Notes under the pieces: model-generated
What the model was told of the DNA's origin: nothing
The model's database searches: none
What the model saw: only the letters and a program-made list of their open reading frames with translations
In this document: positions 28,201-37,407 of the stretch, piece after piece
Layout: every line of letters begins with the position of its first letter
Position numbering within the stretch: position 1 is the first letter of the stretch
Translations under genes and position numbers: made by a program
Assembly: GCF_023115465.1 (NCBI RefSeq)
Contig: NZ_CP096034.1
Span: forward strand, 4,154,001-4,218,000
Direction of reading: 5' to 3'
Length of the DNA: 64,000 bases
Origin: Gottfriedia acidiceleris
GTDB lineage: Bacteria; Bacillota; Bacilli; Bacillales; Bacillaceae_G

Positions 28201-31200
28201 TGTGATAATTGGAATTGATGGCGTCGGAATTGGTACTGCTGATACTGTAAGAGGTTTAGTAACATCTTGGTATCCTGTCGCCTTCACTGTAATTGTGTAA
28301 TTCGTTGCCGTCGGGAATAAAGAACCTGGGAACGTAATTTTTGATGGCATAGTTTGCTGTACACCATTTGCATCATAATACAGATATGCTGGGTTAATTG
28401 TTACTAAATTCGTTACATCCGTTGAACCTAGCATAATTTTTGTAATTGATTTTCTCCATACTACATCATCAACAATCACCGTGCTTGTAGGTGACATCGA
28501 GATTGTTGCCCCATTTTGCAAGTCTTGTAACTTTGGTGTTGATGAAATTGTTTGTGCTGGAGCTGTAAAATTAAGCTTTTGAATGACTTGCTGTACCGTA
28601 TCACCTGCATTTAAAGTGATTGAGCCTGCATAGTCTGTTGTAAATGTTTTATCTTGATCTACAGTTAATTGTGCAGTTGGAACAGTTAAACCTGCATCAA
28701 TTGCACTTTGATTTTGCTTACCAAAGTTTTTAAAGATAAAATAGAAGTCGTTGTAATCAATACCGTAACCAAATCCTGTTGGCTTAATCCAATAAATATC
28801 TTCATCACGGTTCGTGTTTAAGAATGCCGTTTTGTTTGCTGCATTATTTGCCGGATTATTAAAATTATTTAGGTTTTTATATTGATAATATACATCGATT
28901 TCCTTCATCAAATCTTTCATGTCGATTACGTTGTCACCATTAACATCTCCACCTAAAAGGATCGGGAATAGACCTCGAAGATCTTTTACAGTACCTGATT
29001 GATAACCAAATTTGTTTTCACCAATTACAGGTGTTTTTTCATATCCTTTAAAGTGTCCTGGTACACTTGCTTCGACAGAATACGGCTTGTCACTAACATC
29101 CATTGTCAGAGCATAATAAGGGTTTATAAATGTATAAGCCATTGTATTATTAAATGATGTTGGTTGGTCCGTTGTAAATTTTTTACCTTTATCATCAGTT
29201 GCAGTTACCTTCGCACCAGAATCAACCGTGAATTGAGGATATTGGTTATTTACATTATTTCTTGCGAAAGATTCCGCTGCCACTTGACCTCTAAGTACAG
29301 AGATATTCTGTCTTACATAAGGTACATTTGTTGGGAACCAAGGGACTCTTGTATCTTCACCTGACAAAGTTAAATTCGCTTGTAGTAATTGATATTCGAA
29401 TTGCCCTGTTATTGGATCAGGACTGTTATAGGTCACATCTGCTTCTATAATCGGCATATCATGATCAAGTGCACCCACTGTACCTATATTTGAAATCGTC
29501 AAATCTGTTGTTAAGCCAATTCCATAAGTTGGATGTTTATAAGGTTGACCTACCGTAAGAACTTTAGTCGGATCAATACCTTTACTGATTAAGTAATTTT
29601 TATACTCATCCGTAAGGCGAATATTACTGAATTCATAGACATTGTTACTATTCAGCAAAAATTTACCGCCGGTCATTCCTACTCCATACTTTGTTGTCAT
29701 TGTCATTTTGAATGGTTTATTATTATCAACGACTACTTTATCTTCGTTACCTGGTCCTGCGTCTACTCCATTAGATGAAGTTAACGTGACATACGGATTT
29801 CCCTTTTTAATGAAAAAATAAGTCTGTCCGTTTACAGTTCCATCACTTTCACCTGAATAATCCTGAGGCTCAATATAAAATTCACTACCCATTTTATTTG
29901 CTACATCCTCAGCAGTCACCCCAAAATGGAAGCGACCTTTCGCATCAGTATCAAAGTAAACTGTTGGGAACGAACTATCTTGATAACCTATAACACTGTT
30001 CAAAGCTTGATCAACTGGAACTGGCGTTACGCCATCCTTAGGGCTTGGCACAGACGTTTCTCCATTATTTTTCATTACGTCTATATTTGAGTCATAAACT
30101 GTACCACGGAATCCTTTGATTTCTTGTCCAGGCAAGTATCCTGTCGGGTCAATTTCATAAATTCCACCATTGGAGTCTTGATCCATCTTCATTGTTGGTG
30201 GTGTACCGTCAACATAGACCGTATCTTCCGCTGTGTAACGTTTTCCATCTTTACCAGTTGCGATCAACTCCAGTGAGTAAGCACCTTCTTTTAGAACTTG
30301 CACTGAGTTTGAGATACCAGACTGATCATACGTTCCATCGTATGCCTTTGTAAATGGAAGATACAATCCATTAAAAAGTGTAATAAGTGGGCCATATTGA
30401 ACACCCGGGATCAAATTACTACCGTTTGATAACCTATTGGCTAAACCTATATATTTTCCGTCCTTGTCTTTTATGGCAACATAGTAGCTTTCCATTTCGT
30501 TATTTACCGATAAATAATAAGCTGAAAGATTTCCTTCTGACGCCGCTTTTATCGCTACTTGGAATTTATTAATTCCTTTTTCCGCAACTGTAATCGTAAA
30601 CGGAACACGATAAGTCTCGGATGGATCAGCAGCGTTTACTAGATTAATATACCCCTCGTAAGTGCCATCTAATGAATTTGACGGAACTGTAATTTTTGCC
30701 GTTGCTTTAACAGTGCTTCCTCCGCCTACATTAATAGCGTTCACGTTTTTCCCATCGACAGAAAAATCGATTTTCACATCATTTCCTGTGCCAGGACCCA
30801 CTTTATTTGATCCAGCAAATTTTGATGAAATAAATGCAGTACTTACATTAAATGTTTTACTGCCAGTTCCTAGATTGGAAACATTAAAATCTTTTGAAGA
30901 AACCACATCATCTGAACCGTTCGTTGCACCTTCTCCTCTACCTTTAAAACCAAAGAACATGCTCCCAGTCAGGTTATCAACTTCATGAGCTGTTGATCCA
31001 TCTGAAAGATTATCAAACGTAACTGCTTTATCTAAAACTTGAATTTTAACATCTGCAGCGATTGCACGAGCCGGATCAACACGTCCCGCACCTACTTGAT
31101 ATACGCTATAAGTCTTTGAATCTGTGTTAATACTCTTTGCTGTATTCATTAATGCCGTTTTAACATCTGCAGGTGTATAATCTGGATGTGCAGCTAAGAC

Positions 31201-33234
31201 TAAAGCTGAGATCCCAGCAACATGTGGTGTTGCCATTGAAGTACCAGACATAATCTGATACGCAAGTTTATAATCATGAGTTTTATCGTTTTGTGGCTCC
31301 CAAATATCGTATGGAGCTGTTGAAGAAATATCAACACCAGGAGCTACAACATCAGGCTTAATTGTCCAATCTTTAACTGGACCTGTTGAGCTAAAGCTTG
31401 CCAACTCATCTCCACTCTTACTAATTGGTGTATCGAGTGTAGAAGGGAATGTAATGTTAGCTGATTTTGGATCTTTTTTAATCGCATCTGATAGAGCTTG
31501 TCCTTGTGATTGTGTCAATGAAACTGAGTAAACATTATCCATACTGACACCTAAGAAGTTAGGTATATATCCTTGGCTATCTGGATCATCCGTATTATCC
31601 CAGATAATCATACCTGCAGCTCCGGCATTTTTAGCATTTGCCATTTTTGTCTGTAAGTATTCTCCGCCACGTTTTACTAGAACAAGTTTACCTTTCACAT
31701 CAATTCCACTATAATCTGCCGCACTTCCTAAACCTACATCAACGATTGGTAGTGTTTGCCCTTTATAAGCATCGTCTGATTGTGAAAAGTCTTTACCGAA
31801 TAAACGTGTTTTATAAGAAACTGAACCATTCTTAATTGTCATTGTTGCAATTTGTTCAGGTATCGTACTTGCGCCAACAGTAATTGCTAATGCTGAAGTT
31901 CCTGGTGCACCAACTGTAGCTTGCCCAGGACCAGCATTACCTGCTGCAACATCACACACAACACCTGCTAAAGTAGCATTATTAATGGCGATACTAGTTG
32001 GATAATATGGGTCATTAATATTTGCACCAAGAGAAAGATTAATCACATCCATGTGATCTTTTACTGCTTGGTCAATACCATTTATTACAGAATCTGACGT
32101 ACCATGTCCACCCGGTCCTAGTACACGATAGCTATAAAGGTCTACATCTGGAGCTACCCCATTTGCCGAATATACATCATTATTATTCGTCGTATTCGCT
32201 GCAATCGTTCCTGCAACGTGAGTTCCATGAGATGTAATATATGGCTTATAATCTGCAGGAGGTGTCCCAGAGATTACATCAGGATCCGCCCGATCGGCTA
32301 CCCAATCCTCATAAGTTGTTTCCATTGGATCATGGTCGTCTACGTATTTAACGTTACCATTTGCATCTAATCCTTCATTATTAACTAAGTCATGTCCACC
32401 TTTATAAACACCCTTCAAATCTGGGTGGTTGTAATCAATACCAGTGTCTAATACACCAACCTTAACCTTTTGTCCTGCACGTGGACCTGATTTAATGATC
32501 CCTGTATTACCTTCAGCTTGCAGTTTATCAATCCCTAAATAAGAAAGCCCCGTTGTTGGCTTCCCAGCAGATCGACTTGTCGCGACAGCTTGTGAAGCGT
32601 TATCTTCTGGAACAGAATATTCTACTTGAGACCAAATAGATGCAACATCTGGATTTTCAGCAAGTTTTTCTACTTGATTTGCAGGTAGTGATAATGCTAC
32701 TCCATTAAATGCATCTGTGTATTCACGCGTAATCCCCATCGAAGTATTAACAGATTTTCCGCCAATGATTTGCGTCTTAGGCTGTCCATTCACAAAGCTT
32801 TTAAATTTAGCATGAGAATCTGACACCTTTTTTTGTGCATCAGAATATTCACTTGCAAATGCTTGACTATTTGCAGTTGCTCTTCCTTTTGCTAGTGATT
32901 GCTTTATGATTTGAATCTTTGCTGGATCTTCTTTAAATTGAACAATTACATTAATCTTTTTTGAACCAGTTAAATCCTTTTTGTCCACATGAATTTTCTG
33001 AGCATTATCTGCCCCAGTAAGCTTATTAATATTTACTTTTTGCTCTGGTGTCAATCCAGCCAATATGTGGTTCACTTCATCTGCTGTAAATTTCCCATCA
33101 GACGAGCCACTTTTCTGATTGGCATTTGACTCAGCATGTGCAAGAATTGCACTTTGTGGTAATGTGACATTTAGTAACATGGCACTACTTAAAGCAACAG
33201 CAGATAACGTTCGTTTCTTTTGTCTCTTTTTCAT
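25234..33234 (-). CDS. Giant secreted subtilisin-like (S8) protease A with dockerin-like and B-repeat domains
   Basis: The 2666-residue product has a signal peptide ending AHAES (about 35) and an I9-like propeptide (90-210). The S8 catalytic domain has Asp263 in VLDTGID, His336 in SHGTHVAG, Asn433 in AAGNAGPG and Ser666 in GTSMATPH. A PA domain is inserted near 505-595. Beta-sandwich domains follow. A dockerin-like segment holds GGDVNGDNVIDMKDL (about 1425) and a second EF-hand half near 1495. HID/DUF1533-like domains and several InlB-type B repeats (GYTFVGWYKD, YAKW) follow to about 2580, then one Ig-like domain. All catalytic residues are present. The RBS is GGGGGGA. No sortase or SLH anchor is visible. 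It resembles Lactocepin/Vpr-type proteases in the N-terminal half. Substrate unknown; paralog at 38892-47006. Confidence 0.93.
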   Translation of the reverse strand: MKKRQKKRTLSAVALSSAMLLNVTLPQSAILAHAESNANQKSGSSDGKFTADEVNHILAGLTPEQKVNINKLTGADNAQKIHVDKKDLTGSKKINVIVQFKEDPAKIQIIKQSLAKGRATANSQAFASEYSDAQKKVSDSHAKFKSFVNGQPKTQIIGGKSVNTSMGITREYTDAFNGVALSLPANQVEKLAENPDVASIWSQVEYSVPEDNASQAVATSRSAGKPTTGLSYLGIDKLQAEGNTGIIKSGPRAGQKVKVGVLDTGIDYNHPDLKGVYKGGHDLVNNEGLDANGNVKYVDDHDPMETTYEDWVADRADPDVISGTPPADYKPYITSHGTHVAGTIAANTTNNNDVYSANGVAPDVDLYSYRVLGPGGHGTSDSVINGIDQAVKDHMDVINLSLGANINDPYYPTSIAINNATLAGVVCDVAAGNAGPGQATVGAPGTSALAITVGASTIPEQIATMTIKNGSVSYKTRLFGKDFSQSDDAYKGQTLPIVDVGLGSAADYSGIDVKGKLVLVKRGGEYLQTKMANAKNAGAAGMIIWDNTDDPDSQGYIPNFLGVSMDNVYSVSLTQSQGQALSDAIKKDPKSANITFPSTLDTPISKSGDELASFSSTGPVKDWTIKPDVVAPGVDISSTAPYDIWEPQNDKTHDYKLAYQIMSGTSMATPHVAGISALVLAAHPDYTPADVKTALMNTAKSINTDSKTYSVYQVGAGRVDPARAIAADVKIQVLDKAVTFDNLSDGSTAHEVDNLTGSMFFGFKGRGEGATNGSDDVVSSKDFNVSNLGTGSKTFNVSTAFISSKFAGSNKVGPGTGNDVKIDFSVDGKNVNAINVGGGSTVKATAKITVPSNSLDGTYEGYINLVNAADPSETYRVPFTITVAEKGINKFQVAIKAASEGNLSAYYLSVNNEMESYYVAIKDKDGKYIGLANRLSNGSNLIPGVQYGPLITLFNGLYLPFTKAYDGTYDQSGISNSVQVLKEGAYSLELIATGKDGKRYTAEDTVYVDGTPPTMKMDQDSNGGIYEIDPTGYLPGQEIKGFRGTVYDSNIDVMKNNGETSVPSPKDGVTPVPVDQALNSVIGYQDSSFPTVYFDTDAKGRFHFGVTAEDVANKMGSEFYIEPQDYSGESDGTVNGQTYFFIKKGNPYVTLTSSNGVDAGPGNEDKVVVDNNKPFKMTMTTKYGVGMTGGKFLLNSNNVYEFSNIRLTDEYKNYLISKGIDPTKVLTVGQPYKHPTYGIGLTTDLTISNIGTVGALDHDMPIIEADVTYNSPDPITGQFEYQLLQANLTLSGEDTRVPWFPTNVPYVRQNISVLRGQVAAESFARNNVNNQYPQFTVDSGAKVTATDDKGKKFTTDQPTSFNNTMAYTFINPYYALTMDVSDKPYSVEASVPGHFKGYEKTPVIGENKFGYQSGTVKDLRGLFPILLGGDVNGDNVIDMKDLMKEIDVYYQYKNLNNFNNPANNAANKTAFLNTNRDEDIYWIKPTGFGYGIDYNDFYFIFKNFGKQNQSAIDAGLTVPTAQLTVDQDKTFTTDYAGSITLNAGDTVQQVIQKLNFTAPAQTISSTPKLQDLQNGATISMSPTSTVIVDDVVWRKSITKIMLGSTDVTNLVTINPAYLYYDANGVQQTMPSKITFPGSLFPTATNYTITVKATGYQDVTKPLTVSAVPIPTPSIPIITDPTLAHIGKDLTLTFKEDANWRNGINKVIVTTGNGKSMDISNLINPDTNQKYYDISKPGQITFNAKTFMTDSTLDPKNTSTYGAATVNPGGKNYLPQLYRLTIGSIGADGTNYPDVIGGFDPTYTAQQPVGYSITFNSQGGSTINPMTVGYRANASRSNGPDSNLISYNTPAPTKPGYKFLGWYNEPEGITQWNTETVLTQDTTVYAKWQMNTTQSYSPVDKANPNGLKFDGSNGAVSGIGWVLGEGDLKINIPDYLTNVSWLTSKDKIAKIEAKFYQMKSDGSTETTPTQYTLDPSTYSLSSNGSNGVLSFTTATHDQAVKAGQNNLGEKFAFSEMPTLGNAGAIKGYNLTVTSTTGEIVTIPSIQLGYRRHIDLNGGTLKNATDTYFADSLINAKTNALNMNAASTRVTNGNLTISPDLYLDAANSIDKKSDITTNGKVLTDNSTFYLCWMKVPPTVNKDVAGNTVGSDITLPFTDDGTWKNNIKAVQIGAKTLDLNKDYTISNNNITLKANLFAVGQKFNVTIVSEGYKDVTVTDQVVGYTVTFVSNGGDPVPAQIVDRNAIKPVDPTKVGYKFYGWYTDQNLTMPYDFDTIVTKPITLYAKYALVGSVVTADTTDNVLGNDMVLEFSDNEWATVITGIKLNGSAVDGSKYNVDKVNRTITLDKSLFTRTRDYTITINATDYADVTVVQKVGNGYNVHFVLPGDAPTEVKDGTKDQIVARRITAPTVYGYDLTWFADEARTIPWDFTSSIYSEKTLYGKWSLHKFNVIFDKQDGSLVQSKTAEYKTTISSPTAPTRTGYTFVGWYKDAAGQTAWNFATDKVTEDTVLYAKWSINKYSVKFDSQGGSTVAELTANYNTTIAMPSFPTKTGYTFIGWYKDAAGQVAWNFATDKVTSNVTLYAKWLLNGPVINPIDENDTKITGTTLANAKITIKVGSDVIATGQADSKGLFSLKIKQLKANTVLSAYAIDAAGNQGAITTVKVSSKK
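25500..25930 (-). repeat. InlB-type B repeats at the C-terminus of protease A
   Basis: Two adjacent repeats of about 70 residues, each with the pattern FD(K/S)QGGS, GYTF(V/I)GWYKDAAGQ and VLYAKW. Less conserved members lie further upstream in the gene. The DNA of this segment is nearly identical to 39130-39560 of protease B, more so than the central domains of the two genes. Confidence 0.85.
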
Positions 33235-33600
33235 GTTTTTCCCCCCACCATTAGATGTTTATCGATTAACTATTAAAAATATTTAGAAAATAGATTAATC
33301 TACAGTGCAATAATACATTACTAAAAACTTCTTCGTATTGGGGAATTTGCAACTTTGTGTCAGTGATTGTCGAAGAAAACTACCTATTTTTAATGCCTAA
33401 AACATGCTGGTTTTTATATGAAGAATAGCTACTTAATAATTTCTTGCCAAAATATGTCGTTTCTTCAATTACTTTCTGTTCTAAATACCTTAAACATTAA
33501 ATAATTTTGTAGATTCTTAATCCTAAGACTAAACTTGTTAAAATTGGGGAATTTTTATTATATTTTTTGAAAATTTCATAAACTTATATAAAATTCCCAA
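33235..33600 (-). promoter_or_regulatory. Upstream region of protease A, conserved with protease B
   Basis: About 330 bases upstream of the ATG align in blocks with the region upstream of protease B (47007-47345). The best block is a 28-base identity around 33335-33362. The motif attggggaattt occurs twice (33337-33348 and 33543-33554), once in each conserved block. The first block is about 105 bases from the start codon. I infer a shared promoter and regulator sites; I cannot assign the -35/-10 boxes with confidence. Confidence 0.6.
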
Positions 33601-33802
33601 ATATTTCTTTTACAGAATCTTTACATATGAGATGGTGAAGATTACATACTGCCTTTTGATTTGATTAGAAATGCACATTGGTATAGGCTAAAGAATATTT
33701 GATAAACCGTGACAAGAATCTACTATTCAGTTTCAAGGCTAGAAACCTTAGGATGTACAGCAAATTTAATAGAAGTTCTTCCAATCTATTAAATCAAAGA
33801 CA

Positions 33803-33945
33803 ATAAACGATAAAGATAACGTTATTGATATTTTAGATGCATTAATTTTACAAACTTATTGGGGTACGAGCCAATTAGGTCTGATTTGAACTCCGATGGT
33901 CGTGGACAAAATGGATATGGATTACGTTGTTAACAACTTTAGTTT
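33803..33945 (+). pseudogene. Relic of a dockerin-like domain on the plus strand
   Basis: Plus-strand translation in shifting frames gives INDKDNVIDILDALILQTYWGT, then SDLNSDGRGQNGYGL, then DYVVNNF. This matches the two EF-hand halves of a dockerin-like domain as seen in the two proteases (GDVNGDNVIDMKDL and the GYGIDYNDFYFIFKNFG half). At least two frame breaks interrupt it. It is on the opposite strand to the proteases, so it comes from another, lost gene. The 200 bases before it may hold more of that gene but I could not align them. Confidence 0.65.
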
Positions 33946-34053
33946 ACAAAATAGTTTTGTGGGGTTTTTTATGAGGCTAACCAAAAATCCAAATGTGGAG
34001 TAGAATTTGACAAATAGAAAACCTTTTCACCAACTCTCCCTCTTTTTGCTACA

Positions 34054-34082
34054 TAAAAAAACTGGGTAAAATACACCAGTTC
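34054..34082 (-). terminator. Terminator of the LysR cluster
   Basis: The arms aactgg (34060-34065) and ccagtt (34076-34081) form a short stem; on the minus strand it is followed by TTTTTTT after CCCAG. It lies about 120 bases below the stop of the last LysR gene. Confidence 0.65.
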
Positions 34083-34200
34083 TAATATGACACATTATGA
34101 ATTTTTTAACCAAAACCTTCTTTACAACTTTCTTCGTTAAATTTATTGTTATTGACGTGTCAAATGACATTATTTCTGTTCAGTTACTTACGATTATTTA

Positions 34201-35103
34201 TTAAATATATTTTTTAAAATGTTCTATAAAATCTTCAAGAAACTCATTAGACAAATTCGATAAACCTTTTGATTCTAAATATATTATCCAAAAATCCAGT
34301 TCAATTAATTTCTCATCATCCATCAATGGAATAATTTTCAAATCTCCACTCAATACCATTGGAAAATTCTTAAGTGTAAAATCGTGAACATATAAAATTG
34401 CATCACTCTGTTTTACTATTTTAAGAAGAATATTAGACCTAGATGAACTCATGATCACTTGCTCAGGATTAATCTTAGTAAACTTCAATAACTGGTTTTT
34501 ATCAGCAGTTTCTAAAAGTACAAATTTACTATTTTTTATATCTTTTAGGGTTACAAAGTCACGTGAATAAAAAGGCGAGTTCTTCCCTACAGCAATGCAT
34601 ATATGACCTCTATAAATATGTTTAAATGAAATATTTTGTACTTTTTTTAAATCCTCAAGGGCTGCAGGAATGAGAGCAAAATCATAATTTTCCTTATTGA
34701 AATTCTCAAGAATCTTAAAAGGATTTTTTTCTACTAATTCAAAAGTTAGATCTTTTTTTTCTAAGTGAAACTTTACCATAATTTCTTGAAGTGGATAAAA
34801 AAAGGTGGGCGCTATGTATATTTTCAAATGTAATTCGTTATCATTTTTATAATAGCTCAGTTTATTATTCATTTCGTTTATATTTTTAAGAATAGTACTT
34901 GCGGTTGATATAACTATTTCTCCTTCAAACGTTGGAGTAATATTCTTTTTTGAACGATTAAAAATTTTAATTCCAAGTTCCATTTCTAACTGTGTAATAG
35001 ATTGACTTAGTCCTGATGTAGAAATATATAATTTATCTGCTGCTTTTGTAATCGACTTTTCATTTGCGACAGTGACTATATGCTCCATTTGATCAAAATT
35101 CAT
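34201..35103 (-). CDS. LysR-family transcriptional regulator (paralog 1)
   Basis: A 300-residue LysR-type regulator. The N-terminal winged HTH reads MNFDQMEHIVTVANEKSITKAADKLYIS and SGLSQSITQLEMELGIKIFNRSKK. The effector domain (about 90-300) is divergent but contains the family-wide segment VGKNSPFYSRDF shared with its neighbours. The frame opens at 35148, but the ATG at 35103 follows TTTGCGGAGG, a leader also found before two other paralogs. Three such genes sit in tandem, and a fourth, broken one is at 51977. Ligand and targets are unknown; the protease genes on either side are obvious candidates. Confidence 0.9.
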   Translation of the reverse strand: MNFDQMEHIVTVANEKSITKAADKLYISTSGLSQSITQLEMELGIKIFNRSKKNITPTFEGEIVISTASTILKNINEMNNKLSYYKNDNELHLKIYIAPTFFYPLQEIMVKFHLEKKDLTFELVEKNPFKILENFNKENYDFALIPAALEDLKKVQNISFKHIYRGHICIAVGKNSPFYSRDFVTLKDIKNSKFVLLETADKNQLLKFTKINPEQVIMSSSRSNILLKIVKQSDAILYVHDFTLKNFPMVLSGDLKIIPLMDDEKLIELDFWIIYLESKGLSNLSNEFLEDFIEHFKKYI

Positions 35104-35185
35104 ATTTTTTCCTCCGCAAATAATTTTAAGAAATGATAAGAATATCAAAAATAAATTTTTAAAACAAATAAAAAGAAGTTAACAC

Positions 35186-36112
35186 TCAATTAATATTATC
35201 TTTTCTCTTAACAACGTTATCTAAATACTCTAAAAAATTTTCAATTAAATCTTCGGCTAAATTAGACAAACCTTTATTTTCAAAATAAATAAGCCAATAA
35301 TCTATATTGAAAAATTGATTATTTTCTTTAATTGGTATCAATTTTATATCTCCATTTTTTACTACATCAAAATTTATAAACACAATCTCCGGCGCAAAAA
35401 AAATTGCATCACTCTCTTTTGCCATCTCTAAAAGTAAACTTACATTATTTGCATTAATAAACATTTGATCTGGCGTTAGGTTAAACGCATTTGAAACTAA
35501 ATTAAAATTTGAGCTTTTATACCATAATATTTTAGCATTTTTCAGGTCAGATGGATTTATATACTCAAGTGAATAAAAAGGCGATTTTTTCCCAACACCA
35601 ACACATAAAGGAGATCTATGTATATGTTTATAGCCTATATTTTTCAGATTAATTAAGCTTTCTAAAGAAGTATATAAAAATGCAAAGTCATAATTATTTT
35701 CTAAAAAATTTTTAATTATTTCTTTAACGTCCTTCTTAGTGATGTCAAAATAAATGTTTTTATTTTTTAATTTATAGTTTATGATTGTTTCCTCAAGTAG
35801 ATAATCTAAACCAGTAGTAGTAGTAAGGATTTTCAAATTATTCACATTTTTACTTTTGTATATATCAATCTCATTATTCATATCTTTTATAGTATTTATT
35901 ATTAAAGTAGCTGTTGAAATAACTTTTTCACCATCAAAGGTTGGAGTAATTATCTTTTTTGAACGATTAAAAATTTCAATACCTAGTTCATTTTCTAATT
36001 TAGTAATAGATTGACTAAGGCCAGAAGTAGAAATATGCAGCTTTTCTGCTGCTTTTGTAATCGATCTTTCATCTGCGACAATTACAATATGTTCCATTTG
36101 TTCAAAATTCAT
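35186..36112 (-). CDS. LysR-family transcriptional regulator (paralog 2)
   Basis: 308 residues, with the same HTH (MNFEQMEHIVIVADERSITKAAEKLHIS) and an effector domain containing GVGKKSPFYSLEYINPSDLKN. It lies 82 bases upstream of paralog 1 in transcription order. Its leader differs from the others: the ribosome-binding site is GATGAGGG rather than the conserved TTTGCGGAGG. AT content is higher than in the flanking protease genes. It is closer in the effector domain to the broken copy at 51977 (both with SPFYSLEYI and ILW) than to paralog 1. Confidence 0.9.
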   Translation of the reverse strand: MNFEQMEHIVIVADERSITKAAEKLHISTSGLSQSITKLENELGIEIFNRSKKIITPTFDGEKVISTATLIINTIKDMNNEIDIYKSKNVNNLKILTTTTGLDYLLEETIINYKLKNKNIYFDITKKDVKEIIKNFLENNYDFAFLYTSLESLINLKNIGYKHIHRSPLCVGVGKKSPFYSLEYINPSDLKNAKILWYKSSNFNLVSNAFNLTPDQMFINANNVSLLLEMAKESDAIFFAPEIVFINFDVVKNGDIKLIPIKENNQFFNIDYWLIYFENKGLSNLAEDLIENFLEYLDNVVKRKDNIN

Positions 36113-36178
36113 ATTCCCTCATCCCCGGAATTTATTTTAGTCGTAACAAGAAAACTAAAAATTTTAGTTAACTTCCTT

Positions 36179-37108
36179 TTATTCTTTGTATTCTTTTCCT
36201 TGTTTACTTCCTATATATTGATCTTTATACTCTAAAAAATCATTAATAAATTCTGTAGCTACTTTCGTTAACCCTTTTGTTTTGAAATAGATAAGCCAAA
36301 AATTCAGTTCAAAAAATTTATCATTTTCCTTAATTGGAATGATTTTAATCTCTTCATTTATTACCAAATCAAAATGCAAGGCTGCTATATTTGGAATTAT
36401 TAAAATTGCATCACTTTCTTTTACCAGCTCTAATAGTAATCCCCTTCTATTAGTACGTATTATCTTTTTACTCGGATTATTAATGTTTAGCATTTTTGTA
36501 GTTACTTTATAATCCTTAAGGTTATACCATAAAATAGTCTCATCTTTTATATCGTTCGGCGTTACATAATCATAAGAATATAATGGTGATTTTACTCCAA
36601 CACCAATACAAAAATGAGCTGTATAAATATGTTGATAGGCAATATTTTTTAGCTTTTTTAGCGTATCAATCGAAGCTGATAAAATTGCAAAGTCGTAATC
36701 TTCCTTCATGAAACTATTTAAAATATCTGATACATCTTGTTCAACTAAGTTAAAAGAAATATCTTTATTTAATAAATTATATTTCAGAATTATCTCTTGA
36801 AGTATGTAAAATAAACCAATAGTTGTAGTAATTTTTAAATGCTTTTCTTTCTTATTTTGGTTAATCTCTTTATTCATTTCATTTATGGCATTTATGATAG
36901 TATTTGCAGCCGAAATAACTATTTTACCTTCAAAAGTTGGCGTAATGCTTTTTTTTGATCGGTTAAAAATTTTAATATCAAGCTTATTTTCCAGTTGAGT
37001 AATAGATTGACTCAATCCTGATGTTGATATAAATAGTTTGTCAGCAGCCTTAGTAATAGACATTTCATTTGCGACAGTGACAATATGCTCCATTTGTTCA
37101 AAATTCAT
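36179..37108 (-). CDS. LysR-family transcriptional regulator (paralog 3)
   Basis: 309 residues, first of the tandem set in transcription order. The HTH reads MNFEQMEHIVTVANEMSITKAADKLFIS; the effector domain has GVGVKSPLYSYDYVTPNDIKD. The ATG follows TTTGCGGAGGTAAAAT. It is divergent from the HTH-TPR regulator gene at 37408, so the 299-base gap between them must carry both promoters. Typical LysR regulators repress themselves and act on a divergent gene, which would make the RRNPP-type gene a candidate target. Confidence 0.9.
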   Translation of the reverse strand: MNFEQMEHIVTVANEMSITKAADKLFISTSGLSQSITQLENKLDIKIFNRSKKSITPTFEGKIVISAANTIINAINEMNKEINQNKKEKHLKITTTIGLFYILQEIILKYNLLNKDISFNLVEQDVSDILNSFMKEDYDFAILSASIDTLKKLKNIAYQHIYTAHFCIGVGVKSPLYSYDYVTPNDIKDETILWYNLKDYKVTTKMLNINNPSKKIIRTNRRGLLLELVKESDAILIIPNIAALHFDLVINEEIKIIPIKENDKFFELNFWLIYFKTKGLTKVATEFINDFLEYKDQYIGSKQGKEYKE

Positions 37109-37306
37109 ATTTTACCTCCGCAAATAATTTTATTTTTAAATAAAAAGTTCAATAAATACTTCTTCTTCATATTGTCTCTATTTTTAAATTTTCTAATTAA
37201 AATTAATTTCTCCCCAAAGGTTCCTTATTCATTTTTTTCCGCATTTAATTAAATTCATTCTAAGCATTACTTCCTAAAACTCTAAGTTATTCTAAATGTT
37301 AATATT

Positions 37307-37334
37307 TTGTTAAATACTATAAAATTAATATAGT
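37307..37334 (+). promoter_or_regulatory. Putative promoter of the HTH-TPR regulator
   Basis: TTGTTA and TATAGT are separated by 16 bases, ending 73 bases before the start codon. The -10 box is the right arm of actata/tatagt, a small inverted repeat. Downstream, gtactaat occurs twice as a direct repeat before the ribosome-binding site. The rest of the 37109-37407 gap holds only the LysR leader. Confidence 0.45.
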
Positions 37335-37407
37335 GATATGACAGAAAATAATGAGTACTAATCATATTAATTGAATACTGGTACTAATAGATAAAGGAGA
37401 ATAAATT

